This document shows, in pieces, positions 16,203 through 24,912 of a stretch of 64,000 nt of DNA. Under the pieces are notes generated by a model that made no database searches, had not been told where the DNA came from, and saw nothing but the letters and a program-made list of their open reading frames with translations. Within the stretch, counting starts at the first letter, position 1; every line of letters begins with the position of its first letter. Origin of the DNA: Candidatus Avelusimicrobium intestinale (GTDB lineage Bacteria > Elusimicrobiota > Elusimicrobia > Elusimicrobiales > Elusimicrobiaceae); the NCBI GenBank assembly GCA_902765225.1, contig CACWYV010000001.1, forward strand, positions 310,001-374,000. Reading direction: 5' to 3'. A program made the translations under genes and the position numbers.

Positions 16203-16490
16203 TTAGTACGTCACGGACACGGCATACGTTCCGCTGTATACGCCCGCCGGCTGGTGGGCACCTACTTGCAGCGTGCCTCCTATGTGGAACGTGATATCCG
16301 AACCTGTACCGGTACCTGAGGCATCATGCGCGAACGAGCTTACCGTCATGCTATTGTCGCCGCTGGTAATGGTAGCGGAAGCCGGCAAGTTCACGGTATA
16401 ACTTTCTCCGGACCCTACTCCGCTGAGGGTGAATTCATCGGCACTTACGGCATCGGCGTCACCGTATGCTGATACACCGCCACCGGGATT
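16203..16490 (-). pseudogene. DUF4402 domain fragment, 5' truncated
   Basis: This reads as the C-terminal half of a DUF4402 protein, a secreted beta-sandwich. Visible parts are ADEFTLSGVGSGESYTVNLP, MTVSSFAHDASG and the diagnostic end IGGTLQVGAHQPAGVYSGTYAVSVTY followed by stop. The signal peptide and first half of the domain are absent; upstream the frame runs into the antisense of the oppositely facing fragment. Although the open frame continues to 16739, those residues have no domain logic. It is probably a dead fragment left by a rearrangement. Confidence 0.72.
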
Positions 16491-16770
16491 GGCTTGCGCG
16501 GTCGGCAGTGTGACTGCGGATAGTTTTACGGTGGCGGCCACCAATGCTATTAACTTCAGCGTTACGCTGCCAACGTCTGCCATTACCCTTTCTAATAGCA
16601 ACGGCCCCGGTACGTTAACGGTGGATAATTTTACTTCTTCCTGTTCTTCTTCTTGTCCCGTCGCCGCCAATGGGTCTACCTCCTTTACGGTGGGTGGCAC
16701 ATTGCACGTGCCGGCCAGCCCTGTGCCGGGGGAATACACGGGCGTTTACCCGGTTTCCCTGGTTTATTAA
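16488..16770 (+). pseudogene. DUF4402 domain fragment, 5' truncated (opposite strand)
   Basis: This is a second DUF4402 C-terminal half, in the opposite direction from the first and joined to it near 16488. It has VTADSFTVAATNAINFSVTLP, LTVDNFTSS and FTVGGTLHVPASPVPGEYTGVYPVSLVY, then stop. It is a paralogue of the minus-strand copy rather than an inverted duplicate, since the residues differ widely. The break falls at nearly the same domain position in both. No start codon with a signal peptide is available. Confidence 0.72.
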
Positions 16771-16818
16771 GACTCGGTAGCGGGGAAAAAGTAAGTGGTA
16801 ATCTGGCGCCAAAATTGT

Positions 16819-16824
16819 TATAAT
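16819..16824 (+). promoter_or_regulatory. -10 element of glmU
   Basis: A perfect TATAAT lies 38 bases before the glmU start. The -35 region (TGGTAA at 16796) is weak. Confidence 0.45.
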
Positions 16825-16861
16825 ATTCCTGTAATTTCTTTTTAGGCAAGAGTTAAACAAA

Positions 16862-18265
16862 ATGGTAGCCCAAAAAAACTTGTGTGTATTAATCCTCGCT
16901 GCCGGCAAGGGCACGCGAATGAAGTCTTCTCTCCCCAAACCGTTACATCCTGTTTGCGGATCTCCGATTATATCCTACATTTTAAAAGCCGCCCAAGCGT
17001 TGCAACCGGCGGCCATTGGCGTTGTGGTAGGTCACGAATCTAATCAAGTGATTGATGCGGTTAATGCGCACATGTCCGCTTGGGGCATTACGGCACCGAT
17101 CGTATTTATCCAGCAAAAAGAATTAACCGGTTCCGGTTCGGCCGTCAAAGCGGCTATTCCCCTGTTGCAAAAATTTGAGAAAGTACTTGTTCTGAACGGA
17201 GATACGCCTTTGTTGCGCGCGGCTACCTTGCGGCAGATGACGGACTGTTTTTTATCCGGTCAAAACGGAGCGTTGGTATGTGGCGTATCTGTACCCAATC
17301 CGCACGGGTACGGGCGCATTGTGCGTAACGAGCACGGCGGTTTTGAAGCTATCGTGGAAGAAGCGGATGCTGACGACGCCGTTAAACAAATTACCGAAAT
17401 TAACAGCGGAATGTATTTGTTTGATTCCAAAGCATTGCAGGCGGCTCTTTCGCAACTGATTCCGCAAGGGCCGAAGAATGAATACTATTTGACCGATACA
17501 CTTACCTTTATCAGCCAAATGAATCATCCCGTTTTGGTTTATACGGTATCAGATTACACGGAAGCGCTTGGAGTGAATAGCAAAGCACAACTAGCCGAAG
17601 CCGGGCAAATTTTACGTGCCCGCACAGCTGCGCGCCTGATGGACGAAGGCGTTACGCTGGTCAACCCGTACGATGTATATATTGATGAACAAGTCCAAAT
17701 CGGTGCCGATACGGTTATCTATCCCGGGACGTATATTTTAGGGAAAACCGTTATTGGCCGTAACTGCCTCTTGGAGGGCGGTGTATACATTAAAGATTCC
17801 GTGTTGGCGGACAACGTGACAGTTAAAATGGGCACTTACATAGAGGAAGCCACGGTAGAAGAAACGTGCCAACTGGGGCCGTACGCACACTTGCGGCCGC
17901 AATCCGTATTAAAGAAAGGGGCCAAGGTGGGCAATTTTAGCGAAATTAAGAAATCCACCATTGGCGAAGGTTCCAAGGTCAATCACTTAAGTTACATTGG
18001 GGATACGCAAATGGGGGCCGGGGTGAATATCGGTGCCGGTACCATTACGTGTAACTACGATGGGGTAAATAAACATCCAACGGTCATTGAGGATCATGTG
18101 TTTGTAGGGTCCAATGTCAATTTTGTAGCACCCGTTACGGTGCGGCAGTATGCAAAAATCGGTGCAGGGTCTACCATTACAAAAGAGGTAGCAGCAAATT
18201 CTTTGGGTATCGCCCGGGCGCGCCAGGTTGTATTGGAAAATAAAGGTGCCAAAAAAAATGACTAA
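16862..18265 (+). CDS. glmU: Bifunctional GlcNAc-1-P uridyltransferase / GlcN-1-P acetyltransferase
   Basis: GlmU makes UDP-GlcNAc, the precursor of peptidoglycan and lipid A, in the cytoplasm. The 467 residues have the N-terminal uridyltransferase site LILAAGKGTRMKSSLPKPLH and NGDTPLL, then a left-handed beta-helix acetyltransferase from about residue 250, with hexapeptide repeats, RPQSVLKKGAKVGNFSEIKKS, INIGAGTITCNYDG-like and VFVGSNVNFVAPV. The length is normal. It overlaps prs by 8 bp, so the two are coupled. Confidence 0.95.
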   Translation: MVAQKNLCVLILAAGKGTRMKSSLPKPLHPVCGSPIISYILKAAQALQPAAIGVVVGHESNQVIDAVNAHMSAWGITAPIVFIQQKELTGSGSAVKAAIPLLQKFEKVLVLNGDTPLLRAATLRQMTDCFLSGQNGALVCGVSVPNPHGYGRIVRNEHGGFEAIVEEADADDAVKQITEINSGMYLFDSKALQAALSQLIPQGPKNEYYLTDTLTFISQMNHPVLVYTVSDYTEALGVNSKAQLAEAGQILRARTAARLMDEGVTLVNPYDVYIDEQVQIGADTVIYPGTYILGKTVIGRNCLLEGGVYIKDSVLADNVTVKMGTYIEEATVEETCQLGPYAHLRPQSVLKKGAKVGNFSEIKKSTIGEGSKVNHLSYIGDTQMGAGVNIGAGTITCNYDGVNKHPTVIEDHVFVGSNVNFVAPVTVRQYAKIGAGSTITKEVAANSLGIARARQVVLENKGAKKND

Positions 18266-19202
18266 AAGTGTGAATGGTGATTTACGTATTTTCTCCGGCA
18301 ATGCCAACATTGCCCTCGCGCAAAAAATTTGCGGCCATTTAAATATGGAGTTGGGCAAATTGCGCGCTGAACGGTTTGCCGACGGGGAAATAGATGTCCA
18401 AATTTTGGAAAGCGTCCGCGCGCACGACTGCTATATCGTCCAACCCACGTGCCCGCCCGTCAACGAAAATTTGATGGAATTGCTGATTATGATTGACGCT
18501 TTTAAACGTGCCAGCGCCGGGAAAATTACGGCTGTGATTCCGTACTTCGGCTATGCCCGCGCGGACCGGAAGTCCTCGCCCCGGGTGCCGATCACTGCCA
18601 AATTGGCCTGTAACTTAATTGCCGAAGCGGGAGCCGACCGTATTATGACGGTAGATTTACACGCCGGGCAAATTCAGGGTTTTTTTGATATTCCGGTGGA
18701 CCATTTACGGGCACGCAAAGTGTTTTTAGATTATTTCCGAGATTTTGACCACAAAGATATTGTGGTTATTTCCCCGGATGTGGGTGGCGTGGAACGCGCC
18801 CGTAAATTTGCCGCGCGTATGGATGCGGGCTTGGTTATTATTGATAAACGCCGCCCCAAACCCAATGAGGCGGTAGTGTATAACGTCATCGGGGACGTGC
18901 AAGATAAAATTGCCATTATTTTTGATGATATCGTGGATACGGCCGGTACGCTGACGACCGTCGCCCAAAAAATCAAAGAACGCGGTGCGCGGGAAATTTA
19001 TGCGGCGTGTGCCCATGGGTTACTCTCGCGCAATGCCGTGGAACGGATCAACAATTCCGCTATCAAAAAGTTAGTCATCAGTGACTCTTTGCCCATGCGG
19101 GATTTGGGTCCGAAAGTGGATGTGCTGTCGGTTTCGTATTTACTCGCGGATGCGATTAAACGCAATCACGACGGTCGTTCCATCAGCGATATGTTTAATT
19201 AA
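18258..19202 (+). CDS. prs: Ribose-phosphate pyrophosphokinase
   Basis: Prs makes PRPP from ribose 5-phosphate and ATP for nucleotide, His and Trp synthesis. The 314-residue protein has RIFSGNANIALAQKI, the pyrophosphate region FADGEIDVQI, YFGYARADRKSSPR, the metal-binding VDLHAGQIQGFF and the PRPP loop IFDDIVDTAGT. The start is the ATG at 18258, overlapping the end of glmU, with AAAGGTG upstream. The glmU-prs-rplY-pth order is a common bacterial cluster. Confidence 0.95.
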   Translation: MTKSVNGDLRIFSGNANIALAQKICGHLNMELGKLRAERFADGEIDVQILESVRAHDCYIVQPTCPPVNENLMELLIMIDAFKRASAGKITAVIPYFGYARADRKSSPRVPITAKLACNLIAEAGADRIMTVDLHAGQIQGFFDIPVDHLRARKVFLDYFRDFDHKDIVVISPDVGGVERARKFAARMDAGLVIIDKRRPKPNEAVVYNVIGDVQDKIAIIFDDIVDTAGTLTTVAQKIKERGAREIYAACAHGLLSRNAVERINNSAIKKLVISDSLPMRDLGPKVDVLSVSYLLADAIKRNHDGRSISDMFN

Positions 19203-19232
19203 ACCTTTTTGAAAGGAAACTTGGAGGACAGA

Positions 19233-19922
19233 ATGGAAAAAGTAACAATAGAAGCCGTCAGCCGCGAAGGCATCGGCGTCAAAGGGGCCCTTTCCCACAT
19301 TCGTGCGGAAAAGAAAGTCCCGGCCGTAGTTTATGGCGGCCATAAAGAACCGGTAAGCATTACCGTGGCTGTAAAAGATTTGGAAAAAATCATGAAAGCC
19401 GGTAAAAATACCTTGGTAGAAATGACGTTAAACGGAGAGAAAGAATTAGTACTCGTTAAAGAAGTACAATTCCATGCCGTAACCGATAATCCTATCCATG
19501 CGGATTTTCAACGCGTCAGCATGAAGGATAAAATGGATGTGGTCGTTCCGCTCAAATTGGAAGGTACTCCGGCGGATGTGGCGCAATACGGTGCTATTAT
19601 TGAACACATCTTGCGCGAAATTGAAGTACGCGCTTTGGTCAGTGCTATCCCGCACGAAATTGTGTTGGATATTACGCCCATGACCATCAACAAAGGTATT
19701 TTGGCAGGGGATATCAAATTGCCGCAAGGCGTGGAACTTATTACGGATGCCGAAGCACCCGTGGTGCACTTGGCTATTCCGAAAGACGATACGCCTGCTC
19801 CTGCGCCGGCTGCTGACGCGGCTGCCGCTCAGCCGGAAAGTTCTTCTACCAAAGGCAAGAAGGACGAAGAAGGCAACTTGGCTAAAGACAATAAAGACGC
19901 CGCCAAGGACGCCAAGAAATAA
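19233..19922 (+). CDS. rplY: 50S ribosomal protein L25 (CTC type)
   Basis: L25 binds 5S rRNA in the large ribosomal subunit. This 229-residue long form has the N-terminal 5S-binding beta-barrel (residues 1 to 95, KVPAVVYGGHKEPVSI) and the C-terminal TL5 domain (residues 100 to 185). A low-complexity tail rich in Ala, Pro, Lys and Asp follows. The ATG at 19233 is preceded by GGAGG. It sits between prs and pth, as in many bacteria. Confidence 0.93.
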   Translation: MEKVTIEAVSREGIGVKGALSHIRAEKKVPAVVYGGHKEPVSITVAVKDLEKIMKAGKNTLVEMTLNGEKELVLVKEVQFHAVTDNPIHADFQRVSMKDKMDVVVPLKLEGTPADVAQYGAIIEHILREIEVRALVSAIPHEIVLDITPMTINKGILAGDIKLPQGVELITDAEAPVVHLAIPKDDTPAPAPAADAAAAQPESSSTKGKKDEEGNLAKDNKDAAKDAKK

Positions 19923-19925
19923 TCT

Positions 19926-20486
19926 ATGGCTATTCTCCTGGCGGGGCTGGGTAATCCCGGGGCCGAATATGCGCGCACGCGGCACAATGCCGGATTTAGG
20001 GTGTTGGACGCTTGCGCAGCCAAATGGGGGGCTGAGTGGAAACCCTGGCAAAAACTGGGAGAATATGCCAAAGTTTGTGTGGGCGGAACAGATGTATATT
20101 TGTTAAAACCGCTTACGTATATGAACGAATCGGGTCGGGCTGTTAGCAGCCTGGCCCGGTTCTATAAAATCCTGCCGCAAAATTGCGTGATTTGCTTTGA
20201 CGAGGTGGCCCTGCCTGTGGGGCAGTTGCGTTTGCGTAAAAGCGGTTCGGCCGGCGGTCAAAAAGGGATGAAAAGTGTTATTGAACAATTAGGCACGCAA
20301 GACATTGTCCGTTTGCGGGTGGGTATTGGCCCTAAGCCCGAAAAAATAGATTTAGTCAACTTTGTTCTCGGCCGGTTTTCCGCCGCGGATGAGGAAGTCT
20401 TAAATCCAACGATTGGAAAAGCGGTTAGCGCATTAGAAACCTACTTAATCCAAGGGCTTGAAAAAGCCATGAATATGGTGAACTAA
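19926..20486 (+). CDS. pth: Peptidyl-tRNA hydrolase
   Basis: Pth frees tRNA from dropped-off peptidyl-tRNA. The 186-residue protein has GLGNPG (Asn10), the catalytic His in RHNAGF, TYMNESG (Asn68) and CFDEVALP (Asp93). The segment usually read GGHNGLKS is GGQKGMKS here, so the His and Asn at positions 113 and 114 of the E. coli protein are replaced by Gln and Lys; the core His20/Asp93 pair is kept, so activity is still likely. The start follows the rplY stop by 3 bases and has no clear ribosome site, suggesting translational coupling. A diverged fragment of the same gene lies 0.5 kb downstream. Confidence 0.93.
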   Translation: MAILLAGLGNPGAEYARTRHNAGFRVLDACAAKWGAEWKPWQKLGEYAKVCVGGTDVYLLKPLTYMNESGRAVSSLARFYKILPQNCVICFDEVALPVGQLRLRKSGSAGGQKGMKSVIEQLGTQDIVRLRVGIGPKPEKIDLVNFVLGRFSAADEEVLNPTIGKAVSALETYLIQGLEKAMNMVN

Positions 20487-20487
20487 A

Positions 20488-20958
20488 ATGAAAAAATGTC
20501 TGGTGATTTTTTTAAGTGTCTTATTCCTTTGTGCATGCGGCCGTGGAAAACGGATTTCCGAAAAATCAGGGTCTTATCGTAAAAAGCTTGATACATATTA
20601 TTATAGTATGGGAATTTATGGAACTGTACAAGTTGAAACAAAGGGGGAGTCTTTTGAAGTATTAGCTTGGTCTTATGCAAAAGATAAAGAGAATGTGTTT
20701 TACAAGTTTTACCGGCTCCCGGGGGCAGATCCCGAAACATTTGAATTATTAGGGGATTATTATGGGAAAGATAAAAATTATGTTTTTTTTCAACATTACC
20801 GTTTGCCTGGGGCAAATCCAGCCACATTTAGAGTACTGACATTGTTTTCTGGCTATGATGATAAACATGTATTTCATGGGGATAGGCTAGTTGGTCAAAC
20901 GAATATTAATTCTTTTTATGCTCGTGAAAAAAACGGGACTCAAGTAGGATCTTTTTAG
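20488..20958 (+). CDS. DKNYY-family lipoprotein
   Basis: This 156-residue protein has a lipoprotein signal (MKKCLVIFLSVLFLCAC, Cys17) and repeats of the DKNYY type: SYAKDKENVFYKFYRLPGADPETFELL, then YYGKDKNYVFFQHYRLPGANPATFRVL, then a weaker GYDDKHVFHGDRL. Such proteins are exported and their role is unknown. The gene begins 1 base after pth and is AT-rich compared with its neighbours. It lies between the intact pth gene and a pth fragment, so it was probably inserted by a recombination event. Confidence 0.8.
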   Translation: MKKCLVIFLSVLFLCACGRGKRISEKSGSYRKKLDTYYYSMGIYGTVQVETKGESFEVLAWSYAKDKENVFYKFYRLPGADPETFELLGDYYGKDKNYVFFQHYRLPGANPATFRVLTLFSGYDDKHVFHGDRLVGQTNINSFYAREKNGTQVGSF

Positions 20959-21076
20959 ACAAGGATCACGTTTTTGTATTTGATGAAGTGACATTACCGG
21001 TTGGGCAGTTGCGTTTGCGCAAAAGCGGTTCGGCCGGCTCCCTTAGCGGTTCCTTTAACTATTACTTACTTCCTTA
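20958..21076 (+). pseudogene. Fragment of a second pth gene
   Basis: Translation in one frame gives FDEVTLPVGQLRLRKSGSAG, almost identical to residues 97 to 116 of the intact Pth (FDEVALPVGQLRLRKSGSAG). The DNA match is strong from the GGGCAGTTGCGTTTGCG segment to GGCCGGC, with silent differences before it. There is no start codon, and the similarity ends abruptly on the right. This is a partial duplication of pth flanking the DKNYY gene. Confidence 0.8.
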
Positions 21077-21101
21077 ATTGAGGGAATAGTTTGCTGTTTA
21101 G

Positions 21102-21136
21102 CCTGCACGCGCTACGCGTGCGGGATTTTATATAAT
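21102..21136 (+). promoter_or_regulatory. Hairpin and -10 box upstream of pheS
   Basis: A GC-rich inverted repeat (GCACGCG/CGCGTGC, 3-base loop) is followed by TATAAT at 21131-21136, which ends only 7 bases before the pheS ATG. No ribosome site is visible. If the box is used, the mRNA would start at or next to the ATG, giving a leaderless transcript. The -35 region would lie inside the hairpin and is poor. Confidence 0.4.
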
Positions 21137-21142
21137 AATAGT

Positions 21143-22183
21143 ATGACTATTGCCGAATTTCACACTGCCTGCCAAACCATTGAGCAGGAATATAAAACGA
21201 AAATTGCCCACGCGGACACGTTGCCCGCTGTGGAAGAATTGCGTATCGCGGCTTTGGGCCGCAAAGGAGTTTTGACGGAACTCCTCAAAAATCTGAAAGA
21301 TTTTTCTATAGAAGATAAAAAAACGGCCGGGCCGCTGGGCAACGCTTTAAAAGCCGCGTTGGCTACTGCTTTGGACGAAAAAACATCTTCGTTGGCTGCC
21401 CAACAAATTAACGAAGAATTAAACCGGGTGGACTTGGACTTAACGCTCCCCGGGTATCCCGTGGCCAAAGGCCACCGCCATCCGTTGGCTGTGGCGCAGG
21501 ACCGTATGACCGATATTTTGGCGCGGCTGGGTTTTGAATGGGCCGAAGGTCCGTGGGTGGAGGATGAAAAACATAATTTTGATTTATTAAATATTCCGCT
21601 GCACCACCCGGCGCGCGACGCGCAAGATACCTTTTTTGTGGATAACAAAATGCCGCTCGTGTTGCGTACACACACGTCCAACGTGCAAAGCCGGTATATG
21701 GAAAAACACCGTCCGCCCTTGCGTATTATGGCGCCGGGACGTGTGTTCCGTAACGACAGTTTGGATGCTACGCACAGCCCCGTGTTCCACCAAATTGAAG
21801 GGTTGTACGTGGATAAAAATGTCAGCATGGCCGATTTAAAAAGCGACCTGACGGCTTTTATGAAAGGGCTGTTTGGCAATAAGGCCGAAATTCGTTTCCG
21901 TCCGTCATTTTTCCCGTTTACGGAGCCGAGTGTGGAAGTGGATGTAAAATGTGTTTTTTGCCAGGGGAAAGGGTGCCCGGTGTGTAAATCCAGCGGTTGG
22001 ATTGAAATGTTAGGCGCAGGAGTTGTCCACCCCAACGTGTTAAAAAATTGCGGCATTGACCCCGAAGAATTTAGCGGGTATGCCTTTGGTATGGGTGTGG
22101 AACGGTTGGCGATGATGATGCTTAACATCAAAGATATCCGCACCTTCTACGAAAACGACCTGCGCATTTTGAAACAATTTTAA
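21143..22183 (+). CDS. pheS: Phenylalanyl-tRNA synthetase alpha subunit
   Basis: PheS is the catalytic subunit that charges tRNA-Phe with Phe as an alpha2beta2 enzyme. The 346 residues have an N-terminal coiled-coil arm (1 to 85), then the class II core with LPGYPVAKGHRHPL, motif 2 at PGRVFRNDSLDATHSPVFHQIEG and motif 3 GYAFGMGVERLAMM. Four cysteines (CVFCxxxxCPVC, near residue 272) form a zinc-like knuckle inside the core. It is followed by pheT after 9 bases. Confidence 0.95.
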   Translation: MTIAEFHTACQTIEQEYKTKIAHADTLPAVEELRIAALGRKGVLTELLKNLKDFSIEDKKTAGPLGNALKAALATALDEKTSSLAAQQINEELNRVDLDLTLPGYPVAKGHRHPLAVAQDRMTDILARLGFEWAEGPWVEDEKHNFDLLNIPLHHPARDAQDTFFVDNKMPLVLRTHTSNVQSRYMEKHRPPLRIMAPGRVFRNDSLDATHSPVFHQIEGLYVDKNVSMADLKSDLTAFMKGLFGNKAEIRFRPSFFPFTEPSVEVDVKCVFCQGKGCPVCKSSGWIEMLGAGVVHPNVLKNCGIDPEEFSGYAFGMGVERLAMMMLNIKDIRTFYENDLRILKQF

Positions 22184-22192
22184 GGAGCCGTT

Positions 22193-24577
22193 ATGAAGAT
22201 TTTATATTCTTGGCTGAAAGACTTTATTGAGTTGGATTTAACCCCCGCGCAGCTGGCGCAAAAACTGACGGAGTTAGGGATTGAGGTGGCCTCTATGCAA
22301 ACCACCGGGGCCGATTTTGAAGGGGTGTTTGTTGCCCAAATCACCCAAATTGAAGACCATCCCAATTCCGATCACTTGCATTTGGTCACCTTGGACCTGG
22401 GGAACGGGAAAACCCAACGTGTAGTATGCGGAGCCCCGAACGTGGCTGTGGGACAAAAAGTACCGCTGGCACGCGTCGGTGCGCGGTTGGGTAAAGAAGT
22501 ATTGAAGCCGGCCGTCATCCGCGGAGTCCCTTCCGAAGGGATGATTTGTTCGTCGGATGAATTGGGGCTTACCCATACCCGGGCGCATGGTATCTTGGTG
22601 CTAGATGAGCAGTTGCCGTTGGGAACGGACGTGGCCTCGTTGTACGGTAAGGCCGATACCTTATTTGATTTGGAAATCACCTCAAACCGTCCCGATTTGT
22701 TATCCCACTTGGGGGTAGCGCGGGAGTTGGGGGCTTTGCTGAATAAACCCGTCAAATTGCCGGAAATTAAAGATATCCCCGGGCAAGGTACGTCCTTGGA
22801 GGTGGACATCCAAAATCCGCAGGCTTGCACGCGCTATATCGGGCGGATTATCCGCGGGGTAAAAAATGTACCGTCGCCCGATTGGTTGCAACAACGGTTG
22901 TCTGCCATGGGGCTGAACCCCAAAAATGCGTTGGTGGATATTACCAACTATGTGATGTTTGAACTCGGTAATCCGCTCCACGCGTTTGATTTACGCTTGG
23001 TGGAAGGCGGTAAAATTGTCGTTCGTAATGCCACCGCCGGGGAAAAATTTACCATCTTGGACGGCCGTGAATTGACGTTGGACGAAGCGTGCCTGATGAT
23101 TGCCGATACGAAAAAAGCCACTGCTTTGGCAGGTATCATGGGCGGGCTCAACAGCGGTATCCAGGATGACACAACAGATATTTTTATAGAAGCGGCCCAT
23201 TTTGATGCGCCGACTATCAACAAAACTGTCAAACGGTTTGGCCTGTCTTCCGATTCCGCCCAGCGTTTTGAACGCGGTACGGATGTAAACGGGGCTCTTT
23301 TAGCCATGCGGCGTGCCAGCGAATTGTTTGTGCAAATCTGCGGCGGTACGGCCAGCGAAATTCGGGACGTTTATCCCACGCCTTATAAAAACCCAACGGT
23401 GAAATTTACGCCGGCAGAAATCAATAAAATTTTGGGTACACAAATATCCGAAGAACGGCTTAAAGAAATCTTTGCCCGTTTGGCGCAGGAATTTAATGCA
23501 GAGGGGGAAAAATGGACGTTTGTGGCTCCTACGCACCGGCGCGATTTAAACCACAAGTGGGACTTGGCCGAAGAAGCCGCGCGCTTTGCCGGATACGACC
23601 AAATTCCCGTTTCTTCTACCAAGGCGTTTGTTTCTTTTTGCGACGCCCCCAAAGGAGTAGAATTGGGACGCCGGTTTGCCAACGCGCTTATCGGGCTTGG
23701 GTTCTGCGAATGTAAAAACATTGATTTCTTGGGCGAGAAAGAGTTAAAGGCCTTTGGACAAGACCCCAAAAATTGTATCCGCATTAAAAATGCCTTGGCA
23801 CGGGGCTGGGATTATTTGCGCCCGGTTTTATTGCCGGCCTTGCTAAAAAACGTGGAGAGCAATTTGCGTTTCGGCAACCGTAATTTGGCCCTATTTGAAG
23901 CCACCAAAACGTTCCAAGCGATTAAAGGTTTCCCTGTTGAAAATTATGCGGTGGCGGGTGTGTTGTGCGGTACGTTGGAGCAAGATAAGTTCTTCGGCGC
24001 GCCGGAAAAGCCCGTTGATTTTTACTTGCTCAAGGGAATTATGCAGGCACTCCTGCGTGATGTGGAAGGCGTTTGTTTTACGGCGGCTTCGGCAGTGCCC
24101 GGATATATGCATCCCAAAATCTGTATGGATATCACCCTGGGCGGGAAAGCCATTGGCCGGTTTGGTAAACTTCATCCGCTAACGCTAAAAGCGTTTGGTA
24201 TCAAAACCGCGGACGTATGGGCTTTTGAATTTGCCACCAAGCAAATGGAAAAAAGTTTCTCCGCGCAAAATTTCAATCCCATTGCACCGGTAGCTGTGTT
24301 TCCGCCGTCCTTGCGGGATTTGTCCGTAGTGGTGGATAAAAAAATCACTTACGCCCAAATCGTTTCCGCCTTGGAGAAAACTCCGTTGGACGTGGAAATG
24401 ACGTATCATCTCATTGATTTGTACGAAGGAGAACATTTACCAAATGGCAAAAAGAGTATTACTTTTTCTCTCGCGTTTTCCAAACCGGAGTGTACGTTGA
24501 AAGACGCGCAGACGGATGCGGCTTTTGGGCGCATTGTAGAGCAATTAAAAACGCAAGTCGGGGCGGAATTACGGTAA
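22193..24577 (+). CDS. pheT: Phenylalanyl-tRNA synthetase beta subunit
   Basis: PheT is the editing and tRNA-binding subunit. The 794 residues show the N-terminal tRNA-binding domain (about 40 to 150, VAQITQIEDHPNSDHLHL), the B3/B4 editing domain (210 to 380, RIIRGVKNVPSPDWLQQRL), the B5 domain (about 400 to 470), the catalytic-like core with EEAARFAGYDQIP, and the C-terminal anticodon-binding FDX-ACB domain (PPSLRDLSVVVDKKITYAQI). The length is standard. A good ribosome site (AAGGAG) precedes the ATG. Confidence 0.95.
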   Translation: MKILYSWLKDFIELDLTPAQLAQKLTELGIEVASMQTTGADFEGVFVAQITQIEDHPNSDHLHLVTLDLGNGKTQRVVCGAPNVAVGQKVPLARVGARLGKEVLKPAVIRGVPSEGMICSSDELGLTHTRAHGILVLDEQLPLGTDVASLYGKADTLFDLEITSNRPDLLSHLGVARELGALLNKPVKLPEIKDIPGQGTSLEVDIQNPQACTRYIGRIIRGVKNVPSPDWLQQRLSAMGLNPKNALVDITNYVMFELGNPLHAFDLRLVEGGKIVVRNATAGEKFTILDGRELTLDEACLMIADTKKATALAGIMGGLNSGIQDDTTDIFIEAAHFDAPTINKTVKRFGLSSDSAQRFERGTDVNGALLAMRRASELFVQICGGTASEIRDVYPTPYKNPTVKFTPAEINKILGTQISEERLKEIFARLAQEFNAEGEKWTFVAPTHRRDLNHKWDLAEEAARFAGYDQIPVSSTKAFVSFCDAPKGVELGRRFANALIGLGFCECKNIDFLGEKELKAFGQDPKNCIRIKNALARGWDYLRPVLLPALLKNVESNLRFGNRNLALFEATKTFQAIKGFPVENYAVAGVLCGTLEQDKFFGAPEKPVDFYLLKGIMQALLRDVEGVCFTAASAVPGYMHPKICMDITLGGKAIGRFGKLHPLTLKAFGIKTADVWAFEFATKQMEKSFSAQNFNPIAPVAVFPPSLRDLSVVVDKKITYAQIVSALEKTPLDVEMTYHLIDLYEGEHLPNGKKSITFSLAFSKPECTLKDAQTDAAFGRIVEQLKTQVGAELR

Positions 24578-24581
24578 ACGT

Positions 24582-24845
24582 ATGCAAGAGAAATTAAAAC
24601 AGTTGGAGTTGTTGGTTTCCCAGTTGGCGGCACATCAAAAAAATACACAAAGAGAGAATACCGCCCTCAAGCAACGGGTGTACGTGTTGGAAGAAACCGT
24701 CACGAAACTGAAAACCGCCGAGGCCGAAATGCGTACGCTCAAAGAATGGAAGAAAAATGCGCAAACGGTTTTGCGGCGTTTGTCTGTAAGAATAGATAAA
24801 GAGCTGGAAAAAGCCAAACAAGCCGAAGGGAAAATCGTTTCGTAA
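24582..24845 (+). CDS. Small coiled-coil protein, ZapB-like
   Basis: This 87-residue protein is almost entirely coiled coil, with heptads such as LKQLELLVSQLAAH and ALKQRVYVLEETVTKLKTAEAEMRTLKEW. It starts 4 bases after pheT ends and is followed by a terminator. Cell-division factors ZapA and ZapB often lie just after pheT, and the size and pattern fit the ZapB/DUF904 type. The division role is inferred from position and shape only. Confidence 0.65.
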   Translation: MQEKLKQLELLVSQLAAHQKNTQRENTALKQRVYVLEETVTKLKTAEAEMRTLKEWKKNAQTVLRRLSVRIDKELEKAKQAEGKIVS

Positions 24846-24860
24846 GGATTATACAATAAA

Positions 24861-24899
24861 AAGCGGATGTCACCCGGAAGGGGTGCATCCGCTTTTTTT
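24861..24899. terminator. Terminator between convergent genes
   Basis: The hairpin AAAGCGGATG...CATCCGCTTT contains an inner ACCC/GGGT stem and is followed by seven T residues. It ends the pheST operon and may also serve the opposing gene. Confidence 0.92.
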
Positions 24900-24912
24900 G
24901 TTTAAATGAGTA

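Noticed and set aside
16203-16770. Active shufflon
   Set aside because: No recombinase, no flanking inverted crossover sites and no constant N-terminal segment were seen.
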